Made by a program: the position numbers and the translations under genes. From Effusibacillus pohliae DSM 22757 (GTDB taxonomy: Bacteria; Bacillota; Bacilli; Tumebacillales; Effusibacillaceae): a DNA stretch of 64,000 nucleotides. Of this stretch, positions 7,117 to 15,852 are shown in pieces (position 1 is the first letter of the stretch; the number at the start of each line of letters is the position of its first letter). The stretch spans positions 1 through 64,000 of the forward strand of contig NZ_AQXL01000133.1 in NCBI RefSeq assembly GCF_000376225.1. Reading direction: 5' to 3'. The notes under the pieces are model-generated. The model saw nothing but the letters and a program-made list of their open reading frames with translations, was not told where the DNA came from and ran no database searches.

Positions 7117-8640
7117 ATGTATGTCGTAACATCCGGGGAAATGCGGGCGTTGGACCGGTATGCGATCGAGGCGGTCGGCATCCCGTCGCTGGTATTGATG
7201 GAAAATGCGGGGCGGGAAGTGGCTCGCCAGGTGCATGATTATTTTTACGGAGAAAAAAAGGCATGGCTGCTGCTCGCTGGAAAAGGAAACAATGGGGGCG
7301 ATGCGATCGTGGCCGCCCGGCACTTGGCCGAGTGGGGGCACCGTGTGCAGATCGTTTACGCGGAACCGCCGGAACGGCTCGCGGGCGACGCGGCGATTCA
7401 GCGGACGATTGCGGAAAAGATGGGGATTGCGTCGTGTGTTTTCAAACCCGATGCGATCGACTGGCGGGGATTCGACGGAGTGGTAGACGGATTGCTGGGA
7501 ACGGGTGCCAAGGGTGCGCCGCGCGAACCGTATGCCGCTTTGATTCGGGAAGCGAACGCCAGCGGCTTGCCGATTTTTGCGATTGATATTCCGAGCGGGC
7601 TCGATGCCGATACGGGTGCGGTGTACGATCCGTGCATCCGAGCGGTTCGGACGATCACACTGGCGTTTCTCAAACGCGGGCTTGTTCAATATCCGGGAAA
7701 AACGGCGGCAGGGGATGTAACGGTTGCGGCGATTGGGATTCCTGAATCATTGGCGGACAGGCACGGGGTGCAAACCTTTTTGCTGAATGACCGGACCTTG
7801 CGGCAGCGGCTGGCGGTAGATCCATCGCTTCCGCGGGAAGCAGACACGCATAAAGGGACGTACGGTCATGTGCTGATCGCCGCCGGATCGCGCCGCATGA
7901 GCGGGGCGGGAATCCTGTGCGCGAAAGCGGCGCTGCGGGCCGGGTGCGGACTGGTCACATGGGCGGTGCCTGACAGGCTGGTCGACCCGCTGCTCGGACA
8001 TGTACCGGAAGTGATGCTGGTCGGTGTGCCGGATGAGGGGCGCGGTGACTGGACAGCTACATCACCGCAGGATCTGTTGGCGTTGGCAAGCGGCAAAGAT
8101 GCGGTCGCGATCGGGCCGGGACTGGACCGGTTCGTGGGCGGCGAGCGGTGGATGCAGGTCTTATGGGAAGGCGTCGCATGTCCGCTCGTGCTCGATGCGG
8201 ACGCATTAAACATGATCGCCGGCGTATTGGAAAAATGGCCCCGCCGGCAAGCGCCGACCGTGATGACACCGCATCCCGGAGAAATGGCCCGGCTGGTAAA
8301 CGGATCGGTGTGGGAAGTGCAAGCGGACCGAATCGGGGTGGCCCGCCGGTTTGCCATGCGGCACGGTGTCGCACTCGTGCTGAAAGGGGCGCAAACGGTA
8401 GTAGCCACTCCCGAGGGAGCGGCTTACATCAACACAACCGGCAATCCCGGCATGGCTACCGGCGGAACGGGAGACGTTCTGACCGGAATCATCACCGGCT
8501 TGCTGGCACAAGGATTGGATGCGGAGCAGGCCGCCTGCCTGGGCGTGTACCTGCACGGACGGGCAGGCGACGAGGCGGCCGCACGATTTGGCATGCATGG
8601 CATGTTGGCGGGAGACATGATAGATATCCCATTCAAGTGA
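7117..8640 (+). CDS. nnr: Bifunctional NAD(P)H-hydrate epimerase / ADP-dependent NAD(P)H-hydrate dehydratase
   Basis: This fused repair enzyme epimerises and dehydrates hydrated NADH/NADPH (NAD(P)HX) back to the active cofactors. The N-terminal YjeF_N epimerase domain (about residues 1-215) has GKGNNGGDAIVAARHL and DGLLGTGAKG. The C-terminal carbohydrate-kinase-like dehydratase domain (about 225-505) has IGPGLDR, VLDADALN, TPHPGEMARL and the nucleotide-binding TGGTGDVLTG. At 507 residues it has the standard length. The start follows AAGGAGGAAC. It is a housekeeping gene; in many Bacillota it lies near acpS or alr, which are not seen here. Confidence 0.95.
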   Translation: MYVVTSGEMRALDRYAIEAVGIPSLVLMENAGREVARQVHDYFYGEKKAWLLLAGKGNNGGDAIVAARHLAEWGHRVQIVYAEPPERLAGDAAIQRTIAEKMGIASCVFKPDAIDWRGFDGVVDGLLGTGAKGAPREPYAALIREANASGLPIFAIDIPSGLDADTGAVYDPCIRAVRTITLAFLKRGLVQYPGKTAAGDVTVAAIGIPESLADRHGVQTFLLNDRTLRQRLAVDPSLPREADTHKGTYGHVLIAAGSRRMSGAGILCAKAALRAGCGLVTWAVPDRLVDPLLGHVPEVMLVGVPDEGRGDWTATSPQDLLALASGKDAVAIGPGLDRFVGGERWMQVLWEGVACPLVLDADALNMIAGVLEKWPRRQAPTVMTPHPGEMARLVNGSVWEVQADRIGVARRFAMRHGVALVLKGAQTVVATPEGAAYINTTGNPGMATGGTGDVLTGIITGLLAQGLDAEQAACLGVYLHGRAGDEAAARFGMHGMLAGDMIDIPFK

Positions 8641-8686
8641 CGCGCAGCTCCGAGTTGAATTCCGACGCCGCCCACATCAAACCGGG

Positions 8687-9727
8687 TTAGCCGACCTGTT
8701 CCTCCATCTTGAATTTCGGAGTGGGAACCGGTTTGCTCGCTTTGACCGGAACGCCAAACACCATGTAGTTGAGCACTTGAGATACGTATCGCTGGCCGGG
8801 GATCCCGGAGGCGTAACGGATTTGGCCGGTACGGGACCAGTCAAACGAGTGCATTTTCCAAACAAGCCGTTTGACTTCGCCTTCGTCGATCCATCCTTTG
8901 TCTGGCTGCCAAGCCGCTTCCAAAATGTTGCGGCCGACGGTGGCGCAGCTCATCAACCCCATCACGCTGCGCAGCTTGAAGGCGGTTTTCGAATTCCACG
9001 CCTCTTCAAACACGCGGCTGATCTCCCGGAAGTAAACCATCACGGCAAGCCGTTTCTGCTCCAAACCGAGTTCTTCCAGCGGGCTGCCTTGGATCATCAG
9101 TTCGCAGGCCCGTTTCAGATGATCGAGCGTAAACGGTCGCTCCGTCGTTTTCTTTGTCACCACCACAACCAGATTATAGAACGGCGAATCGGTGCGCTCC
9201 GCCAGGTCGATCGCAATTCGCGCATATTCCTCTTTGTCCCGTTTCAGGTAGACGAGAAGGGATTTTGTCAGACCAACCTGGTTGGTGTTGATCGTATCAA
9301 AAATCGACACTTCCTCTTCCGGATACAGCACATGAAAAGCGAGAAACGGCACAGGCAGCGGTTCTTCGTTCAGCAACTGCCGGTGGTATTTGTCGATCCC
9401 GCCCAGCCGGTGTTGACCGTCGATCACACGGGCTGGCCCCTGGCAGGTCAGCCGGCCGAAATCGGGAAAATTCGGGTCGTATGGCTCAAACGTCCATTTT
9501 CCGTCGGCGTTCAGGATGATGGGCGTCAGGCAGGCATCGTCCTGCTCCAGATACTTTGCATACGACAAGGCGCGGGCGCTGTCGAAAGGACGTTGGTAGC
9601 CTGTTCCGTCCGGATGGTTGTACAGCGGGATGGTCGACAGGGCATCTGCATGCTGCGACATCAGATTGCCTTGATAGATAATTCGTCCTTTTTGTTCCGA
9701 ACGGATCACTCGTTCAATCGTTATCAT
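8687..9727 (-). CDS. Orphan DGQHR-domain protein (DndB-like)
   Basis: A 346-residue protein with the signature DGQHR at residues 103-107 (ARVIDGQHRLGG) and a conserved FDTINTNQ segment about 60 residues later. These mark the DGQHR/DndB superfamily. DndB is a regulatory ParB-like ATPase of phosphorothioate DNA modification. No dndCDE, dndFGH or restriction genes are in the window, so this is an orphan and may serve a different DNA- or defence-related role. The ATG at 9727 is preceded by AAAGGAG on the minus strand. It is transcribed convergently with the nnr gene. Confidence 0.75.
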   Translation of the reverse strand: MITIERVIRSEQKGRIIYQGNLMSQHADALSTIPLYNHPDGTGYQRPFDSARALSYAKYLEQDDACLTPIILNADGKWTFEPYDPNFPDFGRLTCQGPARVIDGQHRLGGIDKYHRQLLNEEPLPVPFLAFHVLYPEEEVSIFDTINTNQVGLTKSLLVYLKRDKEEYARIAIDLAERTDSPFYNLVVVVTKKTTERPFTLDHLKRACELMIQGSPLEELGLEQKRLAVMVYFREISRVFEEAWNSKTAFKLRSVMGLMSCATVGRNILEAAWQPDKGWIDEGEVKRLVWKMHSFDWSRTGQIRYASGIPGQRYVSQVLNYMVFGVPVKASKPVPTPKFKMEEQVG

Positions 9728-9840
9728 TCTGTATTGCTCCTTTCGGTCTGTCTGAGAGTGCGTATATTACTATATGAGCAGTAGGCGTATTTATCATTTT
9801 GTCCAAAAAGTAGTAGGATAAACATGTTGGCCGGCCTGTC

Positions 9841-10542
9841 CTAGGAATTCGGTGACGACAACACGTATACCCGCACGTTTTTCTTGACGCCAAACCGGAT
9901 GGCTTGTCCCACGTCTTCCATATACACATCGATCCGATTGCCTTTAATGGCCCCGCCCGTATCTTCGGCCGTGCGAATGCCTACCCCCTCGATATACACT
10001 TTGCTGCCGTAGGGGATGATCCGCGGGTCGACGGCGATCGTGCGGCCTTCCGTGGCGCGCTTGCCGGTGGATGTGATCCCGTATGCCGGATGTCCCGGAT
10101 ATTTGCCTGTCGATTCCGGACCGGACGTGTAGGCGGTCAGGGTGACCGTCAGGATTTTATCGATGCCGGTAACGGCTGGAATTTCCTGTTGTGACAAATG
10201 TTTCGGAATGGTCAACGTTTGCCCGACTTGCAAAAATCTAGGGTCGGTTACGTTGTTCAGCGCGATCAGCGTTTGGATATCGGTGCTGAATTGTTGCGCC
10301 AGTTGATACAGTGTATCACCCTGTTTCACTGAATATGTGACAAACTGGTCATTGGAATTTGCCACACCGGAGCGGGATGCCAGCAGATCGCCTGCCGGCT
10401 TTTGGCTGGAATCGGCAACTGTCAATGATTCGTTCTCGCAGTCACATTGTTCCTTCGCCAGGCTTACTGCGGCAAACGGCTGCAGCAACAAGCTGACGGC
10501 CAACAAAATTCCCAGCATGCAAATCGAAGCCCATTTTTTCAT
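9841..10542 (-). CDS. Secreted LysM and 3D-domain cell-wall protein
   Basis: A 233-residue exported protein: charged start, hydrophobic core, likely cleavage after SLA (residue 29). A LysM peptidoglycan-binding module spans about residues 68-113 (YSVKQGDTLYQLAQQF ... VGQTLTIPK). A 3D domain follows from about 130 to 228, with its three aspartates at D172 (AVDPRIIPYG), D194 and D205 (DTGGAIKGNRID). The 3D fold is a double-psi barrel related to MltA lytic transglycosylases, and family relatives such as YocH act as muralytic enzymes. GGGAGGAG precedes the ATG. A terminator of the upstream minus-strand gene separates it from the nitronate monooxygenase gene. Confidence 0.9.
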   Translation of the reverse strand: MKKWASICMLGILLAVSLLLQPFAAVSLAKEQCDCENESLTVADSSQKPAGDLLASRSGVANSNDQFVTYSVKQGDTLYQLAQQFSTDIQTLIALNNVTDPRFLQVGQTLTIPKHLSQQEIPAVTGIDKILTVTLTAYTSGPESTGKYPGHPAYGITSTGKRATEGRTIAVDPRIIPYGSKVYIEGVGIRTAEDTGGAIKGNRIDVYMEDVGQAIRFGVKKNVRVYVLSSPNS

Positions 10543-10627
10543 ACAGATTCTCCTCCCAAAATTGGTATTGCCATCAACTAGAATGGACCGATTTGAGAGG
10601 ATCTAAACCTAAAAACAATAAAAAATC

Positions 10628-10654
10628 AAAAAATGCTAGACATAAAGTCTAGCA
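10628..10654 (-). terminator. Terminator of the nitronate monooxygenase transcript
   Basis: Perfect 8-bp stem TGCTAGAC / GTCTAGCA with a 5-nt loop; on the minus strand it is followed by TTTTTTGATTTTTT. Confidence 0.85.
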
Positions 10655-10776
10655 CGTGGAAACGCAGAGGCTGTCGCAAACGGTTGACTGTTGCATTTTA
10701 CAGATTCTGGGGGAAGAAAGGAGGGACATGCGGGCTTGTCACCCGGATGAGGATTTCCGGTCATCCTCCCGATTTT

Positions 10777-11748
10777 TTATTTGCCAAAAATCGTCCGGAC
10801 GCTTTGCAGCGACCCGATTACTTCGCCTGCTTCCCGGGCGAGATTGCGGACCACGTCGGTGGCACTTTCGATCGAGTCGATCAGTCCGACCGCCTGCCCG
10901 CAGTTCATCCAGCCTTCGTCAACCCGGCCCTCGATCGCCGCCACCCGATTGTTGACCCCGCGGATGTAGGGAAGAAGCTGCTCGACGGTCGGATTCGTTT
11001 TTTCGAATTCGAGGATTTTTTCGGCAAACGGTGATTTCAACACGCGCAGCGTGCGGCCAATGCTTCGCTCCAGCACCACCGTCGCGTGATCCTCCGCTTG
11101 CACCAACAGATTTTTGTAATTTTCGTGCGCTTCACATTCTTTGGTGGCGACAAAACGTGTGCCCAACTGCACGCCTTCAGCGCCGAGGGCGAAAGCTGCG
11201 GCCACCCCCTGGCCGTTGGCGATGCCGCCTGCTGCGACGACGGGGATTTTGACTGCCCGGGTGACTTGCGGCAGCAACGCGAACAACGTCATTTCCAACG
11301 GGCTGTCGTGTCCACCCGCTTCGAATCCCTCGCAGATCACCAGATCGGCGCCCAATTCCTCCGCTTTTAACGAGTGTTTGACAGATGCGGTCATCACCAT
11401 GACTTTCAAACCCACTTCTTTAAACAGTGGGATCAGCGGTTTCGGGTTCCCGGCCGACAGGCTGACGGCGGTCAGTTTGTCTTTCATTTCGAGGATCGCT
11501 TCGATGTAGGGGGTGTTGTCCGAGTGCTCGCTGATCGGCAGGTTGGCCCCGAACGGCTTGTCAGTCAATTCGGCGGCGATCCGCACCTGCTCTTTAAAAT
11601 TGTCCGGCGTGCGTCCGGCGGTTCCCACCTGGCCAAAGCCGCCTCCGTTGGAAACGGCCGCGGCGAGCGCCCCGTTTCCCACATACGCCAATCCGCCCTG
11701 TAAGATTGGATATTGGATGCCCAACAGTTGACAAACTCGATTTCTCAT
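10777..11748 (-). CDS. Nitronate monooxygenase family flavoprotein
   Basis: A 323-residue FMN-dependent TIM-barrel protein of the 2-nitropropane dioxygenase/FabK family. Motifs include IQYPILQGGLAYVGNG at the start, GFEAGGHDS around residue 145, and the phosphate-binding strand IPVVAAGGIANGQG followed by GAEGVQLGTRFVATKE. Family members oxidise alkyl nitronates such as propionate-3-nitronate; some are enoyl-ACP reductases. Its position divergent from an acyl-CoA operon and the shared FadR-like control region suggest a role in fatty acid or nitro-acid metabolism. A truncated paralogue lies at 23421-23907. Confidence 0.88.
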   Translation of the reverse strand: MRNRVCQLLGIQYPILQGGLAYVGNGALAAAVSNGGGFGQVGTAGRTPDNFKEQVRIAAELTDKPFGANLPISEHSDNTPYIEAILEMKDKLTAVSLSAGNPKPLIPLFKEVGLKVMVMTASVKHSLKAEELGADLVICEGFEAGGHDSPLEMTLFALLPQVTRAVKIPVVAAGGIANGQGVAAAFALGAEGVQLGTRFVATKECEAHENYKNLLVQAEDHATVVLERSIGRTLRVLKSPFAEKILEFEKTNPTVEQLLPYIRGVNNRVAAIEGRVDEGWMNCGQAVGLIDSIESATDVVRNLAREAGEVIGSLQSVRTIFGK

Positions 11749-11850
11749 GGTGGCTCTCTCCTTCGCTGGAACGGCATTGCACCGCAGCTTATTTTCGAAA
11801 AAGACGCACTTTTATCATAGCAATCTATCTAATTTCCAACAATACGATTA

Positions 11851-11866
11851 CTGAATACTGATTCAG
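11851..11866. promoter_or_regulatory. Inverted repeat in the divergent control region
   Basis: CTGAAT-ACTG-ATTCAG, a 6-bp perfect dyad with a 4-nt centre, 28 bp from the FadR-type box. It resembles a degenerate second operator. Confidence 0.45.
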
Positions 11867-11893
11867 AGGAAAACAAATATCGGCGATCGAAAA

Positions 11894-11911
11894 TGAATGA
11901 ATACTCATTTA
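11894..11911. promoter_or_regulatory. FadR-type (TetR family) operator
   Basis: TGAATGAATACTCATTTA matches the Bacillus subtilis FadR box TGAATGANTANTCATTCA at 17 of 18 positions. In Bacillus FadR represses beta-oxidation genes until long-chain acyl-CoA binds it. The box lies about 95-110 bp before the HMG-CoA-synthase-like gene and 145 bp from the divergent nitronate monooxygenase. No fadR gene is in the window. TAGAAT at 11939 could be the -10 of the rightward promoter. Confidence 0.7.
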
Positions 11912-12003
11912 ATCATTCTATTTTGACTAGTTCTGTAGTAGAATAAAGAAAAGCGTCAAACGACCGTTTGGTTTACTAGGTGTTGCAGAAGGGCGGGGGG
12001 AAG

Positions 12004-13431
12004 ATGGTCGGGATTGTTTCGTATGGTGCGTATATTCCTTATTACCGGTTGGACCGGAAAAAGATTGCGGATGCGTTCGGGGAGCGGGCGATGGGTGGCG
12101 AGAAGGCGGTGGCCAATTTTGACGAGGACAGCGTGTCAATCGCTGTCAGCGCCGGATTGGACTGTTTGCAGGGGATCGATGCCAGTGGCATTGGCGCTCT
12201 GTTCTTTGCGTCAACGACCGTGCCTTATGAGGAAAAACAGGCGGCGAGCACGATCGCGGCCGCACTGGATCTGAAAAAGAGCACCCGGGTAGCCGATGTG
12301 ACCGGCTCGTTGCGAGGATCTTCCGCCGCGCTGCTCGCGGCGTTCGATGCGGTACAGGCAGGCGGGGAACCGGTGCTGGCGGCGGCTGCCGATTGCCGGT
12401 TGGGCGCTCCGCAGGGAACGAATGAGCAGCTGTTTGGCGATGGCGGGGCCGCCTTGCTCATCGGCCGGGGGGACGACGTGGTCGCCCGCGTGCTTGCGGT
12501 GTACAGCCATACGGAGGAGCAGATCGGGGTCTGGCGCAATCGGGGAGACCGGTTTGTGCAGAGCTGGGAAGAGCGTTTTGTGCACACGGTGTACGTCCAG
12601 ACGGTGGCCGCGAGCGTGCGCGGGGTGCTGGCGAAAAGCGGATTGCAGCCGGCCGATTTTTCCAAGGTGGTGATCGCGGGGCCTGCTCCCCGGGCGCAGT
12701 TGGCGGCGGCTGCAAGCCTTGGCTTCCAGCGGGAACAGGTGCAGGATCTGCTGCTGGATACGGTGGGGATGACCGGTACGGCGCATGCGCCGATGATGCT
12801 GGCGGCCGTTTTGGAACAGGCTAGTCCCGGCGACCGCATCCTGTATGTTAGCTTCGGGGAGGGCAGCGACGCGATCATCTTCGAGGTGACGGAGGCGATC
12901 CGGCGACTGCCGCAACGGCGGGGGATTCGCGGGCATCTGCCGGTGAAAAGCGACCGGCTGCGCTATGCGGACTACTTAAAGTGGAGAGGGATTCTTCCGA
13001 CCGAGCCGGCTCGCCGGCCGGAAACGCCACGCCCATCCGTTACGGCGATGCACCGCAATTATCAGCAGAATCTTGCGTTGTACGGATCGAAATGTCTGGA
13101 ATGCGGCACGCCGCAGTTTCCCAAACAGCGGGTGTGCGTGCAGTGCCAGGCGAAAGACCGGATGGAAGACTACCGATTCTACGGCAGGACGGCGAAAGTA
13201 GCCACGTACACGATCGACCACCTGGCGGCCAGCCCGGCGCCGCCGACGGTGGTGGCGGTGGTTGATTTTGCCGGCGGTGGGCGGATGATCTGCGAAGTGA
13301 CCGATTGCGATCCCGCCGAAATGCGGATCGGCATGGAACTGGAGATGACGTTCCGCCGCTTGTATGAAGCGGGCGGCATTCACAACTACTTCTGGAAAGC
13401 GAAACCGAAACGGGAGGGGGGAGCGCAATGA
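12004..13431 (+). CDS. HMG-CoA-synthase-like protein fused to a DUF35 zinc-ribbon/OB-fold domain
   Basis: A 475-residue two-part protein. Residues 1 to about 320 are a thiolase-fold HMG-CoA synthase-like domain starting VGIVSYGAYIPYYRL. Residues about 350-475 are a DUF35 domain: a zinc ribbon with CLEC and CVQC, then an OB fold ending in an aromatic tail. The segment where HMG-CoA synthases carry the acyl-accepting Cys (ACYGGT-like) reads VTGSLRGSSAAL here, with Leu in that place, so ordinary synthase chemistry is doubtful. DUF35 proteins tether thiolases and aldolases and pass CoA substrates between them. The next gene, overlapping by 4 bp, is an SCP2-type thiolase, the expected partner. ATG 12004 was chosen; a GTG at 11980 is an in-frame alternative. 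Confidence 0.8.
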   Translation: MVGIVSYGAYIPYYRLDRKKIADAFGERAMGGEKAVANFDEDSVSIAVSAGLDCLQGIDASGIGALFFASTTVPYEEKQAASTIAAALDLKKSTRVADVTGSLRGSSAALLAAFDAVQAGGEPVLAAAADCRLGAPQGTNEQLFGDGGAALLIGRGDDVVARVLAVYSHTEEQIGVWRNRGDRFVQSWEERFVHTVYVQTVAASVRGVLAKSGLQPADFSKVVIAGPAPRAQLAAAASLGFQREQVQDLLLDTVGMTGTAHAPMMLAAVLEQASPGDRILYVSFGEGSDAIIFEVTEAIRRLPQRRGIRGHLPVKSDRLRYADYLKWRGILPTEPARRPETPRPSVTAMHRNYQQNLALYGSKCLECGTPQFPKQRVCVQCQAKDRMEDYRFYGRTAKVATYTIDHLAASPAPPTVVAVVDFAGGGRMICEVTDCDPAEMRIGMELEMTFRRLYEAGGIHNYFWKAKPKREGGAQ

Positions 13432-14612
13432 GCAAAAAAGGGATAGCCGACCGGGTGGCGGTGATCGGCATGGGGTGCACGAGGTTTGCCGAGCACTGGG
13501 AGAAAAGCGCCGAGGATTTGCTGGTGGAAGCGGCCTACGAAGCGTTTGCCGATGCCGGCGTGGAACCGGCCGATATCGACGCCTGCTGGTTGGGGACATT
13601 CACGTCCGGCCTGTCGGGCTTGACGCTGTCCGGGCCACTGAAAACGCAGTATTTGCCGGTGACGCGGGTGGAAAATATGTGTGCCACTGGCTCGGAGGCG
13701 TTTCGCAACGCTTGCTATGCAGTGGCGTCCGGCGCTTATGACATGGCGCTGGCGATCGGCGTCGAGAAGCTGAAGGATTCCGGTTACAGCGGACTGGCGA
13801 TTCCCGAACCTCCGAATGATGGCACTGCGCCTGCGATTACCGCGCCCGCCGCGTTTTCGTTTTTGGCGCCCGCTTATTTTGCGAAGTACGGATTGGATCC
13901 GAAGCAAGGGAAAGAAGTATTGGCCCGGATCGCCTGGAAGAACCATCGCAACGGCTCGCTCAACCCGAAGGCGCAGTTTCGCAGTGAGGTGCCGCTCGAT
14001 TCGATTTTGCAATCGCCGATGGTGGCCGCACCGCTTGGTATCATGGATTGCTCCGGGGTGGCGGACGGGGCGGCCGCCGCGATCATCGTGCGGACGGAGG
14101 ATGCCCGCAGGTTCCGGAGCGATCCGATGTATGTAAAGGCGCTGGCGATCGCGGCCGGGCCGGGGGACGGGCGGCTGCGGCAGGATTTTGATTTCACGTC
14201 GATCCGGGAGAATGTGCGGGCGGCGCAAGACGCCTACCGGCAGGCGGGGATCACCGACCCGCGAAGGCAGATCGACATGGCGGAGGTGCACGACTGCTTT
14301 ACGCCGACCGAGTTGGTGATTTACGAAGATCTCGGGTTCAGCGAACGCGGGCAGGCGTGGAAAGACGTGCTGAACGGCGTGTTTGACCTGGAAGGGGAAC
14401 TGCCGGTCAACCCGGACGGCGGACTGAAATCGTTCGGCCATCCGATCGGCGCCAGCGGCCTGCGAATGCTGTATGAGATGTATCTGCAGTTCCAGGGAAG
14501 GGCGGGAAAACGACAGCTTCCCAATCCAAAAATCGGGCTGACCCATAACCTGGGCGGCTTTCCCTGGCAGTGCGTGTCGTTTGTGTCGATCGTCGGGAAA
14601 GAGCTGGGATAA
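13428..14612 (+). CDS. SCP2-type thiolase / acetyl-CoA acetyltransferase family protein
   Basis: A 394-residue thiolase-superfamily enzyme of the sterol-carrier (SCP2/Ltp2) branch. The nucleophilic Cys is near residue 85 in ENMCATGSEA, VHDCFTPTE replaces the NEAF loop of ordinary thiolases, and the catalytic His lies in SFGHPIGASG. The C-terminal THNLGGFPWQC replaces the usual CxGGG loop. Such enzymes cleave 3-oxoacyl-CoAs with alpha branches, and some (Ltp2 with a DUF35 partner) act as retro-aldolases in steroid side-chain breakdown. The ATG overlaps the end of the DUF35 fusion gene by 4 bp, so the two are translationally coupled and very probably form one complex. Confidence 0.85.
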   Translation: MSKKGIADRVAVIGMGCTRFAEHWEKSAEDLLVEAAYEAFADAGVEPADIDACWLGTFTSGLSGLTLSGPLKTQYLPVTRVENMCATGSEAFRNACYAVASGAYDMALAIGVEKLKDSGYSGLAIPEPPNDGTAPAITAPAAFSFLAPAYFAKYGLDPKQGKEVLARIAWKNHRNGSLNPKAQFRSEVPLDSILQSPMVAAPLGIMDCSGVADGAAAAIIVRTEDARRFRSDPMYVKALAIAAGPGDGRLRQDFDFTSIRENVRAAQDAYRQAGITDPRRQIDMAEVHDCFTPTELVIYEDLGFSERGQAWKDVLNGVFDLEGELPVNPDGGLKSFGHPIGASGLRMLYEMYLQFQGRAGKRQLPNPKIGLTHNLGGFPWQCVSFVSIVGKELG

Positions 14613-14673
14613 ACGGAAGCTTTACGTCACTTTGATGGGGATTGATGATGGGGATGATTATGGGGGTGTTTCG

Positions 14674-15819
14674 ATGAGCCACTTGTATCTGCGCGAGGAA
14701 CACCGGATGTTTCGCAACACGTTGCGCAAGTTCCTGGAAAAAGAGGCGATTCCCTATTTTGATCAATGGGAGAAGGAACGGATGGTGCCCCGCTCCTTCT
14801 GGAAGAAGCTGGCTGCGCAGGGGTATCTGTGTCCGGCGGTCGACGAAAAATACGGCGCGGCAGGGGCGGACTGGGCCTATTCGGTGGTGATCATCGAGGA
14901 GTTGGAACGGATCGGTACCGGCTTGACAGGGATCAGTTTGCACAATGAGATCGTGGTCCCGTACATCACCGCCTACGGCACGGAAGAGCAGAAGCGGCGC
15001 TGGCTGCCGGGGTGCGCAAGCGGGGATCTGATCACGGCGATTGCGATGACCGAGCCGGGGACCGGTTCCGACCTGGCGAACATCCGGACGACCGCCATCC
15101 GCGACGGGGATCACTATATATTGAACGGACAAAAAACGTTCATCACCAACGGCATTCAAGCGGATTTGGTGCTGGTCGCCTGCAAGACCGATCCGCAAGC
15201 GGTGCCGCCGCATAAAGGGATCAGCCTGCTGTTTGTCGAGCGCGGCACGCCGGGGTTTTCGCGCGGGCGAAAACTGGACAAAATCGGGCTGTACAGCCAG
15301 GACACGGCCGAGCTGATTTTTGAGGATTGCCGGGTTCCGGTTGATAACCTGTTGGGGCAGGAAGGCAAAGGGTTCCTGTATCTGATGGAAAAATTGCAGC
15401 AGGAGCGGCTGGTCGTGGCGATCGGTGCAGTGGTCAATGCGGAAGAGATGCTGAGGATGACGATCGACTATGTGAAAACGCGGGAAGCATTCGGGCAGCC
15501 GATCAGCAAGTTTCAGCATACGCAGTTCAAGATCGCCGAGATGGCGACCGAAATCGAAGTCGGCCGGGCGTTTGTCGACCAGCTGATCGCCGACCATATC
15601 GCGGGCAAAGACATTGTCACCAAAGTATCGATGGCGAAATGGTGGACGACCGAGATGGCGAAACGGGTGGCCGCCCAATGCTTGCAGCTGCACGGCGGCT
15701 ACGGCTACATGGAGGAATATCCGATCGCCCGCCGCTACCGCGATACACCGGTGGCTGCGATCTACGCGGGCAGCAATGAGATCATGAAGCTGATCATCGC
15801 GAAAAATCTGGGGTTGTAG
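14674..15819 (+). CDS. Acyl-CoA dehydrogenase
   Basis: A 381-residue FAD-dependent acyl-CoA dehydrogenase that introduces the alpha-beta double bond in acyl-CoA and passes electrons to ETF. Signatures: AMTEPGTGSDLA (first family motif), FITNGIQADL, the second motif LQLHGGYGYMEEYPIARRYRD, and the catalytic-base region IYAGSNEIM near the C-terminus. The start at ATG 14674 follows GGGGGTG and the first residues LREEHRMFRNTLRKF are the normal family N-terminus; the frame stays open further upstream but without a ribosome-binding site. It belongs to the FadR-type operon. Confidence 0.92.
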   Translation: MSHLYLREEHRMFRNTLRKFLEKEAIPYFDQWEKERMVPRSFWKKLAAQGYLCPAVDEKYGAAGADWAYSVVIIEELERIGTGLTGISLHNEIVVPYITAYGTEEQKRRWLPGCASGDLITAIAMTEPGTGSDLANIRTTAIRDGDHYILNGQKTFITNGIQADLVLVACKTDPQAVPPHKGISLLFVERGTPGFSRGRKLDKIGLYSQDTAELIFEDCRVPVDNLLGQEGKGFLYLMEKLQQERLVVAIGAVVNAEEMLRMTIDYVKTREAFGQPISKFQHTQFKIAEMATEIEVGRAFVDQLIADHIAGKDIVTKVSMAKWWTTEMAKRVAAQCLQLHGGYGYMEEYPIARRYRDTPVAAIYAGSNEIMKLIIAKNLGL

Positions 15820-15852
15820 GATTGGACAAAAGTTTTTGCGGGAGAGGGGAGC

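Noticed and set aside
11771-11788. CTGGAACGGCATTGCA resembling a sigma-54 promoter between the divergent genes
   Set aside because: The -24 to -12 spacing is one base short; sigma-54 tolerates almost no spacing change.
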